Positions 10,537 through 19,857 of a DNA stretch of 64,000 nt are shown here, one piece after another (the stretch's first letter is position 1; every line of letters starts with the position of its first letter). The DNA lies in the NCBI GenBank assembly GCA_012064385.1, contig QRDG01000135.1, forward strand, positions 372,669-436,668, written 5' to 3'. This stretch comes from Puccinellia tenuiflora (Eukaryota; Streptophyta; Magnoliopsida; Poales; Poaceae). The position numbers and the translations under genes are program-made. The notes beneath the pieces were generated by a model. The model worked only from the letters and a program-made list of their open reading frames with translations, was not told the DNA's origin and did not search any database.

Positions 10537-11926
10537 TGAAAGGATCGATGAGGTTAACTAGAGGGGGGGGGTGAATAGGTTAACTACAAATTTTAATTCT
10601 TTTTCGTTTTAAATGGATATTGCTCAAATATAAGTTGTCTAGAATATGCAACTAGGTGAACAACCTTATATGATGAGCAAAAGATCACTAGCACAAGATA
10701 TAGATATAGTAAGCTAGTGCTAACAAGTAAAGGTAAGTGCAAAGATAAGCAACAAGGTGACACGAAGATTTATCCCGAAGTTCACTTCCCAATGGAAGCT
10801 AATCTCCGTTGGAGCGGCGCGGTGTTCACCAAAGTGAAACACCGAATAGCCTTGATATGGCACACCGTATCTCCGTTGTGACTTACCACCGATGTGGCGA
10901 GGCACTTGTCACTATGTTGCCGTTGAGGTTGACAACTAGAACCTTTACAAGGATGAAGCACACTCCACAAGTTGGAGGGTCTTCACCAATTGCACCGAGC
11001 CGCCAAGACTCGATGCCCAAGGCCGGGGCACGCACCACAACTTAATTGATGGCTCCCGGCAAAGTCTTCGTAGCTCCCAAAGCTCCGAAGGACCACAACC
11101 TCTTAGGGTTCCAATGAACACCAAGAGTAGCAAGCCCCCTCTCACAAATCAAGGGGGAATTCTAATTGGTTTGGTTGAAGTGTAGATCTAGGTCTCCTCT
11201 CTCAAATCTCCAAAGGACTAAGTGATTGAGTGGCTAGAGAGGGAGATCTATCGATTTGAAGCTTTCAAACAATGGTGGTGTTCTTCTTTTGGTCGTGGTA
11301 GTTGTCTTGAGGTAGACGGAGGGGTATAAGTACCCCTCCACTAAAACTAGCCGTTTGAAGAGCAGCGCGCAGGAATACACTGGGACGCCGGCCTGGAGCC
11401 CGGCCTAGGCCGGCCTGGTGGCCGGCCACCATCCAGAGGCCTCCGGCCTGGACCCCGGCCTAGGCCGGCCTGGGGGCCGGCCAACATTCGGCAGATAGCA
11501 ATCAGCAGGGCCGCCGGCCTGCAGCCCGGCCTGGACCGGCCTGGGGGCCGGCCACCCACCCGAGGCCACCGGCCTGGAGCCCGGCCAGGTCCGGCCAGGA
11601 GGCTGGCCACCCACCAGAGGCGCCCGGCCTGGAGTCCGGCCTGGGCCGGCCTGGGGGCCGGCCACCCACCCGAGGCCTCCGGCCTGGAGCCCGGCCTAGG
11701 CCGGTCTGGGGGCCGGCCACCCACCCGAGGCCTCCGGCCTGGAGCCCGGCCTAGGCCGGTCTGGGGGCCGGCCAGCCTGCTGAGTGGCTTTCTTCCCTGC
11801 TCCTTTTCCGACAATACCCCATTTCTTCCTTTTTGCATATGTCCTGTTGATACTAGAGATTATGTTAAATACTTCCAAGTGTTGTAATCAAACGTCAAAA
11901 CAAGATTAACGGACAATGTCCTTTCA
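10537..11926 (-). mobile_element. Solo LTR inserted in exon 2 of the FAR1-type gene
   Basis: A 1,390-bp block begins TGAAAGGA and ends TCCTTTCA (perfect 8-bp inverted ends) and is flanked by the 5-bp duplication CATGG (10532-10536 and 11927-11931). Removing it restores the reading frame of the host exon. It has no gag or pol. The TG...CA ends, 5-bp duplication and length fit a solo LTR. The family is not named; the strand is not determined by any coding sequence. Confidence 0.85.
11386..11775. repeat. GC-rich tandem repeat within the solo LTR
   Basis: The word CTGGGGGCCGGCC recurs at 11651, 11706 and 11761 (55-bp spacing), with earlier divergent copies at 11413, 11469 and 11538 at slightly longer spacing. 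The array is about 75% G+C and rich in CCGGCC. Confidence 0.85.
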
Positions 11927-13311
11927 CATGGCGGTGTCACAATTGGTATATGACATAGAGGATCAACGGGAGGCATGTGGTTTGACGTAGTTCTTCTCTG
12001 CTTCTTGCATCGTTCGGGGCAGTCTGTATCTTTTTTAATACTTGAGTTTCCTCTCTGACTCACTGTTGTTTTTGGAGGACACTGTGTGGACTTGTTTTCA
12101 GTCTGAACCTCAAATTCTTCAAAACTGGACTTCTCTGTTGATGACTCAGGGTTACCTCCTGCAGTGGATCCTTTATCTCTGAACATGCCAACATTCTGTG
12201 CAATTTTATGAACTCCTACAGATGCATTTGTGGACTTCATCTTGCCGTCCTTATGCACTGCTTGTCGTGGCTGTCGGAACACAGGATCTGTAACAAAGAT
12301 TTTCTCGTTGCACAGAACTGGAGAGGGCGGAGGCTTTGGTGGTCCTGTCCAAAATAGTATCTCTTCCTCCTCATCCTGAATGAAGCTTGGCGGTACTGTT
12401 CGTATGGGAGCTGCATCGATAACTGAACTAAACTTCCTTTTATTATTCTTTGCGACAACGTTGTGATAATTCATCCCGCACACACCCTGAGTTTGCTCAT
12501 CCATCTGATATGCGAATTTTGCAGTACTTGAATTATCAGTTACACACCCTGAAGGATTACAGTCTTTGACGGCTGCAGCTTTTGCACCACTCCGGCGTTT
12601 GCCACCACCCCTGGGAAACCGCATCACAGGATCAACAACTGTCATTGGTGAATCATACTTCATTGGAGAACTTGGAGGTTGCTTCGGGCCAGACCAGCTT
12701 GCTATTTCATCTTCGAATTCTCCATATAATTTTGCAACTTCTGATGTAGTTCCAATACCAGTTCTGTAGTCAATCGTGTTGTTACCAACCACATAGCATG
12801 CCTTTTTGGATGTTTACTTGGTTGCAATTCCTGGAACAAAAAATGTACTGGTGTTTATTACTTATATATAACTTTTTCTCATTTTCATGTGAAATAAACC
12901 TATAAACAAATTAATATGAACTGCAGCCGTAATATTAAGTGAACCATAACATGCACCCATGTGGACTTCAAACTCATACAGAAACCAAAATCAGTGTACT
13001 CTTGCATTTAATTTTTTTTCCTTCGTTTAAGTGAACCCCAGGATAAAATTAAGTGAACTTTTGTTACTTAGGACCTACAAAGGGCTCATGCGTTGAAGTG
13101 AAGCTAAGCAACCTAATTCAATCAACTCAAGTGCAGATCAGAATTCAACACATCAGAAGTTTATTACAGTTCAAACCTTCGGGTCTGCCATTGCCAGCCT
13201 CTTCGACAACGGTTGCTCGCCTGAGTTTTCATCCAGCAATTCAGCTCTCCGTCGAATTGGAGCCATCACCGTATCCAGGCTGCCCCTCTAGATGCCTGTG
13301 CCAACGCGAGG

Positions 13312-13745
13312 AAGAAGGTGCTCCTGCTCGGGAGGAAGATGTTGTGTCCGCCGCGGCCTCCCTCGTGTCGGCTGGCTCCTTCGCTCGCTCGGCCGCGACG
13401 ACCGCGTGGAAGAAGGTGCTCCTGCTCGGGGGGAAAGAGGTCATGTCCGCTGCGTAAGAAGGTGCTCCCGCTCGGGGAAAGTCGCCGACGGCGCCGCGCC
13501 CTCACTCGTGTCAGCTGCCGCCGCCGCTCGCTCGGCTGCGTCGATCCGCGCGTAAGAAGGTGCTCCCGCTCGGGGAGAGTCGCCGACGGCGCCGCGTCCT
13601 CACTCGCGTCGGCTGCCGCCGCCGCTCGCTCGGCCGCGTCGATCCGCGCGTAAGAAGGTGCTCCCGCTCGGGGGAAGTCGCCGACGGCGCCGCGGCCTCC
13701 CTCGCGTCGGCTACCGCCGTCGCTCGCTCGGCCGCGTCGATCCGC
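13312..13745. repeat. 98-bp tandem repeat in the leader of the FAR1-type gene
   Basis: Units beginning AAGAAGGTGCTCC start at 13312, 13410, 13456, 13554 and 13652. The spacing is 98, 46 (a truncated unit), 98 and 98. The array lies just upstream of the transposase ATG (minus strand), so it would be in the 5' leader or promoter. Confidence 0.85.
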
Positions 13746-13916
13746 CGGGAAGGAGGGACGGGAGGTTGGGAAAGGGACGGGAGGTGTTTCTATCGGGGAC
13801 GGGTGTTGACAATTTTATTGTTGGTAGTTGCCTGTCTGGGTGGGGGTCATGTCCGGTTCGGGATAGAAACCAAACCAAGTTGGTTTCCGTAGGGGGTGGG
13901 GTTGTAGAATAGTCCC

Positions 13917-13920
<4 letters not shown>

Positions 13921-13987
<67 letters not shown>
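13921..13987. repeat. (TA)n microsatellite
   Basis: About 33 uninterrupted TA units, abutting the presumed end of the FAR1-type element. Confidence 0.95.
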
Positions 13988-13990
<3 letters not shown>

Positions 13991-15072
13991 AAAACAAATA
14001 CAAGAATTCTAAGATTACTTGTTTTTAATTAGAACGAGAAACTAAAAAAAAGGTTCATTTGAGTGTTCAAAGGGGTGTCCCGTGAGTTCAATGTCATCAT
14101 GTTTGGTTTCCTCTAAAAACTTGCAGCAATAAATTTATCATATGAAATTTTGTAGAGCAATCCTATAATTCAAATGTTACGAAAAGGATTTTTTTTCAAG
14201 ATTGCAAATTTGCATTTTAAAAGAAATCATTGATCCAAAGAGCCCTGAAATTCTCATGGTGGTGAGAGAGCATGTGCTTATTTACCAAGAGGTGTTCGGT
14301 TTAAGACTTTTTTTAACAGTCCAGAGGGACCTAGAAGCTTTCATTCAGGCATAAGACATAATAGACCAAAAAATGAAAATTATAGTCAAGTCCATACAAT
14401 TTGCACTAAGGACCGTAGAACTAAAAGTAGAAACGGCATCGGGTCCAGCTCCATCCCCACCGCATCGGAGAAACACGGCGCAGATCTTTGCGGGCCGGAG
14501 ATGCGGGGGGAGGGGAGGCCGATGGAGAGGAGCCCGAGATGACAACGGCGACTCTCAAGGAGAGGAGCATAGAGAGAGGAGAGGAAGAGAAAGTTTAGGA
14601 TCTGGGATGCTAACTCCAAGACTTCTTCCTTATGCACAAGCTATCTGCACGGAGCACGATATAAGGACTTATTCACATGATTCTAAAATCACATGGATAG
14701 TAACAATACAAGATTAAACTGTCATGTCCATTTAAATCATACAAGATTTTGGTTCTTTTTTATTACATCAAGCAGAAGCAAATTTTGAGATGTAGTGTCA
14801 TCTGACATGCCATCATTAGAAGAAGAAAAATCATACTTTTGATTTAATCCTACTAAAACAGGGCGGTAAGCTCTATCAGCAAACTCAAATCTTGATTCAA
14901 TCCTACTAATCAAATAATCAACATAGGAAAAATTCTAACAATTATATTCCTCCAAAATTCCTATAAAGAACATCTGAATCAAAGAGACCCTAAAGTCCAA
15001 GAACAGCGAAGCCAAAACTTTAAACCCATCGGATCTCCTGCCTTTCCCACAGGTGAAAGATGTTGGATGTCG
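13988..15072. other. Intergenic, nothing recognised
   Basis: AT-rich sequence with short spurious frames only. A GC-rich patch at 14440-14560 has no recognisable domain on either strand. Confidence 0.5.
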
Positions 15073-15082
15073 CATTCCCGTG

Positions 15083-15424
15083 TATTTTTTGCCAAATCTG
15101 GCCCTTTACTCAAACTAATATCACATCTGGCCTCTCCGCGAAACTATTTCCAAATCTGGCCTCTGAGGTCGGCGCCAATAAGGATGGAGCCGAACTTGTA
15201 CAGGTCGGCGCCAGGTCATTTCCATACTCAGATGCTCCGACAGGTCGGCGCCAACCGAAATTGGTGCCGAAGGTAGGTCGGCGCCAATGAGGATGGAGCC
15301 GACATGCACAAGGTCGGCGCCATCGAGGATGGAGCCGACCTCAGAGGCCAAATTTGAAAATAGTTTTGCGGAGAGGCCACATGTGATATTAGTTTAGTTT
15401 GAGGCCAGATTTGGCAAAAAATAC
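15083..15424. mobile_element. Mutator-type MITE with long terminal inverted repeats
   Basis: The left arm (15083-15176) starts TATTTTTTGCCAAATCTGGC and pairs along about 90 bp with the right arm (15334-15424), with a few mismatches. It is flanked by the exact 10-bp duplication CATTCCCGTG (15073-15082 and 15425-15434). Long inverted arms plus a 9-10 bp duplication are the marks of Mutator-like elements. The 157-bp centre has repeated GGTCGGCGCC words and no coding frame. Confidence 0.85.
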
Positions 15425-15579
15425 CATTCCCGTGGTGTAGGGGTCGGCAGTGGGCCCTCGTAGAATTGATCCTAGTACTGGCACGATTATGAGAGATAGT
15501 CTATACTAATATTTTAAGAGCGACGCACTGCCACTGCCAAATGACTCCTCCCTACTCCGACTAGAACTTACTGTCAGGC

Positions 15580-15666
15580 CATCCGATTCCGATAGCAACA
15601 AGAACCTCCATCCGATTCCGATAGCAACAAGAACCTCCATCCGATTCCGATAGCAACAAGAACCTC
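15580..15666 (+). repeat. Three perfect 29-bp tandem repeats in the 5' leader
   Basis: Units at 15580, 15609 and 15638, each starting CATCCGATTCCGATAGCAAC, lie 55-141 bp before the DUF1618 start codon. Confidence 0.95.
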
Positions 15667-15720
15667 CATGGATCGATAAATACTATTCTCCTAGCAGTCG
15701 AAGGCCATCGATCTTCGATC

Positions 15721-17286
15721 ATGTCTATTCGATCTTTGTTCCCGTCCCTGTCTAGCTATTACGATGAATCCCTGCGTCCGCCGCCAGAAAGCGGCGACGC
15801 GGAAGAAGATGAGAGAGCTTCCTGGGATTGGGGGGAAGCCCTCATCGACTGCACCGCCTACATGATCGACGAGAGCAACCACACATCCGCTCGCCATCCC
15901 TTCACCACGACCACGAGAGCGGGCAAATCCGAGGAGCTACAGGTCACCTTCTGGCTCACCCCGCCTCCGCATATTTCCTATTTCAGCATATCATACACTA
16001 GCGGTGAACGCACCCAGTTCATCCATGAGCCTATGATACTGGGCACGGCGGGTAATCTCGCCCTCATCGGCATGAAGCATGGCCCCACTTTCCTAGCCAG
16101 ACCCACCGACCACCACTTCTTCGTCTACCATTCCCCCACCACCAGTGGCCATGAATTGCCCTGGCTAGAACTGCTTCCCCACCCGGAACCCGGCTTGTTT
16201 CCGCGGGACAAATATAGCTACTTCACTCAGGGTGCGGTTGGCATCCTCCGGTACTGCACCAGGAGCGTGACCAAGCAACAACTTCCCTTCACCCCACCCA
16301 CCCCCACCCTCATGCTCACCCAGGCCCTTCCCCGCCGCCACAAAACCCCCTTCATCCCCTACACCAACAACGAGGAATATGATGCCTACAAAATCGCCAC
16401 GATTTATACTCGAGTGGAGGAATCAGGAATCACGCACTATGACCTCTTCCTCTACAATTCCAAGACTGAGGCCTGGACCTGTGAGCCTGCTGTTTTTCCA
16501 CAGGAACCACCTCATCATTTTAACTCCGACAGGGTCATCACCATCGGCAGCACCATGGTCTGGGTCGACCTATCACATGGCATCATCCTCTGTGACTTCC
16601 TTCACCTGCCGCCTGAGGAGGAAAGCACTGGGGGCGGCCTGAGGCAGCTCCGCTACATCGGGCTGCCCAAGCCGGTGCAGGAGCACGACGTCAGCACTCC
16701 GTCCATCTCCCGGGACATCGCCGTCGTTGATGACCGCATCAAGTTCGTTGACCTTGACATCCATAGCACCACCAGCCCGGGCCTGAATTCTTGGACCGCC
16801 GTTACTTGGAGTATGTCAGTCGGTGACTCAGAGTTTCACAAGGACGGGGAGGTGAAATCTGCTGATGTTGCCTCCTCGGATGCGGTGGATCTTGGGTCTC
16901 TCTTTGTTGGGCACCCAACTCTCAGCTCCCACCATTGCGATGTTCTCTACCTGATGGCCAAGGCTAGCCGTTCAATACGGGACCGTGAGTCAAGTGTGAT
17001 TGCCCTTCACATGAAGACCAAGATGATAGAGCGAGTCGCCAAGTACACCACACAAAGAGAAGGCTGCATGGGCTTCGCCTACATGCTCACTACCATCTCT
17101 AAGTATCTCGCTCCACCAGGAGATTCAAATGTAAGCATCAGAAAACGAGGGCCGTCGTCGCTGGGAGGATCCTCCCGCAGGAAGGTGCCTGTCTTTACTT
17201 CCAAGGCTGATCCAGTCCAAATGGTGGAAGAAGAAGTAGACCGCAGTTCCATGGATGATCGTGACAATAATATGGACTTCGAATAG
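15721..17286 (+). CDS. DUF1618 domain protein
   Basis: A single uninterrupted frame of 521 residues. The central part has the pattern of the grass-expanded DUF1618 family (WVDLSHGIILCDFL about residues 280-293, followed by LRYIGLPKP). The N-terminus has WGEALIDCTAYMID, and an acidic tail ends the protein. Family members are grass-specific proteins of unknown function, sometimes linked to F-box genes; no F-box is visible here. The start at 15721 is the first ATG after the repeat leader. It has no frameshift or early stop despite its retrocopy structure, so it may be functional if it acquired a promoter. Expression cannot be judged from the sequence. Confidence 0.85.
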   Translation: MSIRSLFPSLSSYYDESLRPPPESGDAEEDERASWDWGEALIDCTAYMIDESNHTSARHPFTTTTRAGKSEELQVTFWLTPPPHISYFSISYTSGERTQFIHEPMILGTAGNLALIGMKHGPTFLARPTDHHFFVYHSPTTSGHELPWLELLPHPEPGLFPRDKYSYFTQGAVGILRYCTRSVTKQQLPFTPPTPTLMLTQALPRRHKTPFIPYTNNEEYDAYKIATIYTRVEESGITHYDLFLYNSKTEAWTCEPAVFPQEPPHHFNSDRVITIGSTMVWVDLSHGIILCDFLHLPPEEESTGGGLRQLRYIGLPKPVQEHDVSTPSISRDIAVVDDRIKFVDLDIHSTTSPGLNSWTAVTWSMSVGDSEFHKDGEVKSADVASSDAVDLGSLFVGHPTLSSHHCDVLYLMAKASRSIRDRESSVIALHMKTKMIERVAKYTTQREGCMGFAYMLTTISKYLAPPGDSNVSIRKRGPSSLGGSSRRKVPVFTSKADPVQMVEEEVDRSSMDDRDNNMDFE

Positions 17287-17303
17287 GTGTGAGACTTGGA
17301 ATA

Positions 17304-17369
17304 GGTTATGTGGTTATTCACTATGATGGATGTTTAGGTTATGTGGTTATTCACTATGATGGATGTTTA
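17304..17369 (+). repeat. Perfect 33-bp tandem duplication in the 3' UTR
   Basis: Two copies beginning GGTTATGTGGTTATTCACTA at 17304 and 17337, followed by a partial third at 17370. A second, longer near-duplication (GAGAAACTTC...TTGCGCG) spans about 17390-17540. Confidence 0.9.
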
Positions 17370-17570
17370 GGTTATGTGGTAATTACTATTGAGAAAGGAA
17401 ATTGAGAAACTTCTCGAGTTGTCTCTTTGCTTAGTCTTAAATCTTTGATTGCGCGCCTCGACTTGGAATATGTTCTGTTGAGAAACTTCCCCAGTTGTCT
17501 CTTTGCTTAGTCTTAGCTAGTAAATCTTGATTGCGCGTCTAAAAAAAAAGAAAAAAAAAAAGAGCGACGC

Positions 17571-17975
17571 CGACACAACTGTCTACAATAAATTCGTTAT
17601 ATGGGTGCTCTGATGGGATCGGCATCTGCATCTGGAGTGTTATTTTCTTCTAATCACTAGTACTGGATCAGACAATGGAAATAGTGTATTTTTTCTCCAC
17701 TGGTACATCGGTAGAAGGTACTTTGTGTAATTGTGTTCAAGGTTCAGAGAGGTTTTGTACTACTCGATCAGGATCATCCAGCCTGCAGTCCGAATCTCTT
17801 TTCAAGCCGCTGCATCGATCCAACACATGCTTGCAGATCAAACTGAGATCTAAAAGAAAAAAAAGGTAAATCTAAAAAACAATCTGAGCCCAACTCGAGA
17901 AACGAAAAACACTAGGCCCGCTCTCCGTTGCCTATCGCTGGCCCATGTCTTGGTCGAAGCACGGGAAGAATTTAG
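17571..17975. other. Intergenic, nothing recognised
   Basis: No convincing frame, repeat or domain; contains two short A-rich runs near 17850. Confidence 0.5.
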
Positions 17976-18521
17976 GGTGTGTTCGGTTGTGGAACGGCAG
18001 GGAATAGAATGGAACCATTCCATTCCACGGTCACGGAACCGTTCCATCCCTGCGTTCGGTTCGGGCAAAAAAAAGTCACGGAACCGTTCCATCCCTGCGT
18101 TCGGTTTGGAACGGGGAAGAATGGAATGGAATGGGATGAGAATGGAATTACTCCTAAACTCGATTAATTATTCCTAAACACGATTAATTATTCCTAAACT
18201 TGATTAATTATTCGTAATCTTGATTAATTATTCCTAATCGTGATTAATTATTTTTTAACCATGAGTAATTATTCCTAATCTTCGATTAATTAGTGCTAAA
18301 CTTGATTAATTAGTGCTAAACTTGATTAATTAGAGAGACGCACTGTGCAATTCCACCCCGTCCGGCCGAATCGGCCGGACCGGTCGGTTCCGCATATTGG
18401 AGGAATATTCCCTTCAGTGGAACTAGTGCGTTCCGTTCCATCCCGGAACCGAACATAAGAATCGTCCCGAGGAACGGAACCGTTCCATTCCATTCACTGG
18501 AATTCCAGAACCGAACACACC
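17976..18521. mobile_element. MITE with GGTGTGTTCGG terminal inverted repeats
   Basis: Ends GGTGTGTTCGGTT (17976) and AACCGAACACACC (to 18521) are inverted. Longer subterminal pairing involves GGAACGGTTCC-type words. The flanks do not show a clear target duplication, so the superfamily (hAT or Harbinger) is open. The 546-bp body has no transposase. Confidence 0.65.
18150..18331. repeat. 20-bp AT-rich tandem array inside the MITE
   Basis: Nine units of 20-21 bp of the form ATTCCTAAACTTGATTAATT, each carrying TTAATT. Confidence 0.9.
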
Positions 18522-19344
18522 GGCACACAAGTATTTTTTTTCTTTGAAAAAACTACTAGCCTGCCACCACGACAGCAGTACCTCGATGCTTTGCTGTGCT
18601 CACTTTGTTTCTTCGTCAAAGTTCAGAGACGCATCGTTCTATTCTGTTCTCCCGTGCTCTCCACAGCCGAAACAAAACCAACAGCAGAACTCCTCTTTTT
18701 GGCCGATCAATCGATAATGTATGCTTCTAAGCTCTAATCTGCACACGTAACTGCAGACAAGGAGGCTAAAAGTAACTATTATGTAAGACGAGAAAAATAT
18801 TCGACTAAACAGTGCAGTGGAGCAGCTCAACACTAGCAACCCCACCCAGGAAAAGAACGGCTTAACTACTGGCTAAGCGCCGGCAATCAGTGGCGGCGTA
18901 TTGATTTGTCTCCACCGGAGGAGAGCCAAAAGAGCCCGGGTTAGTTGGGAGTCAGGCCGAGCGCGCATGTGCTGCTGCATGCCGCCGACGACAACGGATA
19001 TGGCATTAACCAACCACCGTGTGGCCGGGCGACGGCGACGGCGCGGCCGGATCATTGCTCGTTTCGAGGCTCGACTGGCGTGTCCCGGAAAGGCCAGGTG
19101 CCATGATGGCGCGTTGAGTAGACATGATGGAGGCGGTGGCATGGATAAACCCCCGGCTTCCCGGCGGCGGGTTGGTAGAGATCGACGCCGGGCGCGCGCG
19201 GCGTGGTTGCTGCATGCGCAGTGCCGCAGTCACTGCCACACGGCCGTCCTGTGCTATTGATGCCCGTCCGTGGAAATGGACACGAGTTAAAATCACGCGT
19301 GAACTGAAAACAGGGCATATGCCACAGCTAGGAGATTCAGCATC
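18522..19344. other. Intergenic, nothing recognised
   Basis: The GC-rich part at 18880-19260 gives long frames on both strands with Arg-rich products and no domain. I regard them as base-composition artefacts. Confidence 0.45.
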
Positions 19345-19731
19345 AGAGCAACTCCAGCCGTTGCGCCACCTAAGCGCGATATGTCGGCGAAAAAAACGGC
19401 CGCTTGGGGGGCAAAATTCTTCCGCCGACGTTAAAACGACGTCCTGGGTTTGCTGCCTTCCCAGCCGTGGGTGGTTGCGACGGCGATGCAACACTGGGGG
19501 AGGAGCCGCACGTGGGTGGGCCAGCAAAAAGAAGGACGCGTGGTGCAAAATAATTGGACTACGCGTTCGCCGGCGTCACCAAGCCGAACCCAGCCCCCTG
19601 GGTTTGGTCTGGGTTCGCCGGTGCCTTTTTAAACTCTTGGGGGCTGTGGGGGTGTGGCTGGGAGAGTTTTTACACTTTTTGCATATCCGGCGACGAAAAA
19701 GACGTCCTGGGGGCATGGCTGGAGTTGCTCT
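19345..19731. mobile_element. MITE with GAGCAACTCCAGCC terminal inverted repeats (Tourist-like)
   Basis: The left end AGAGCAACTCCAGC and right end GGCTGGAGTTGCTCT are inverted. The flanking triplets TCA and TTA are close to a TNA target duplication. The body has no coding capacity. This type of end is common in grass genomes. Confidence 0.6.
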
Positions 19732-19857
19732 TAGGGTGTGAGCTTATAATTTAATTGTATCTACTAACTAGTTTACGCAAACGCTTCAATTGGTGAAACA
19801 AATCAGACTAGTCTACTTGGGGTTGGTTTGGTTGATGTACCAAGGTCTTCCACCATT

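Larger units (their letters stand above)
7906..13266 (-). pseudogene. FAR1/MULE transposase gene, seven exons, broken by a solo LTR and two frameshifts
   Basis: Exons by splice signal and phase: 13266-13177 (30 codons from ATG), 12830-11932 continued at 10536-10477 across an inserted LTR, 10355-9862, 9756-9374, 9290-8832, 8548-8284, 8167 to about 7906. All junctions are GT/AG and in phase once two single-base changes are allowed. One base is missing in the T5 run at 12803-12807, and one extra base is present in the A7 run at 9168-9174. Domains: an about 350-residue N-terminal part with a repeated W(S/T)GP...PP.SP...DPV.R.PR motif; FAR1 zinc-binding domain (AYDFYNAYAKHTGFGI..., from 10310); MULE DDE core (FDTTYKTN near 9560, ILTDQCPSMAKAI at the exon 4/5 join); SWIM finger split over exons 6 and 7 (CECKLWEH, then CQHV). 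About 970 residues remain; the C-terminus is replaced by other DNA. Confidence 0.8.
7906..13919 (-). mobile_element. FAR1-type Mutator-like element, 3' end missing
   Basis: The minus-strand transposase gene is preceded by a GC-rich repeat-bearing leader. A possible terminal sequence GGGTGGGACTATTCTACAAC starts at 13919, next to a (TA)n run that hides any target duplication. The other terminus is lost near 7905. Calling it a transposon rather than a domesticated FAR1/FRS gene rests on this terminus and on its decay. A host pseudogene remains possible. Confidence 0.55.
15516..17570 (+). mobile_element. Processed retrocopy carrying the DUF1618 gene, with target duplications
   Basis: The unit 15527-17559 is bounded by direct repeats AAGAGCGACGC (15516-15526 and 17560-17570). 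Its 3' end is an A-rich tail (17541-17560, interrupted by one G), and the gene inside has no intron. The left repeat is preceded by TTTT, as expected for LINE endonuclease cutting at TTTT/AA. Together these are the signs of an mRNA copied back by LINE machinery. Confidence 0.75.

Noticed and set aside
10555..10570. Poly(G) runs here and at 49310 as G-quadruplex signals
   Set aside because: Single homopolymer runs without the four-tract pattern; probably slippage.
18901..19548. Frames of 119 and 180 codons on opposite strands
   Set aside because: Low-complexity Arg-rich products in a GC-rich patch, no domain and no splice support.
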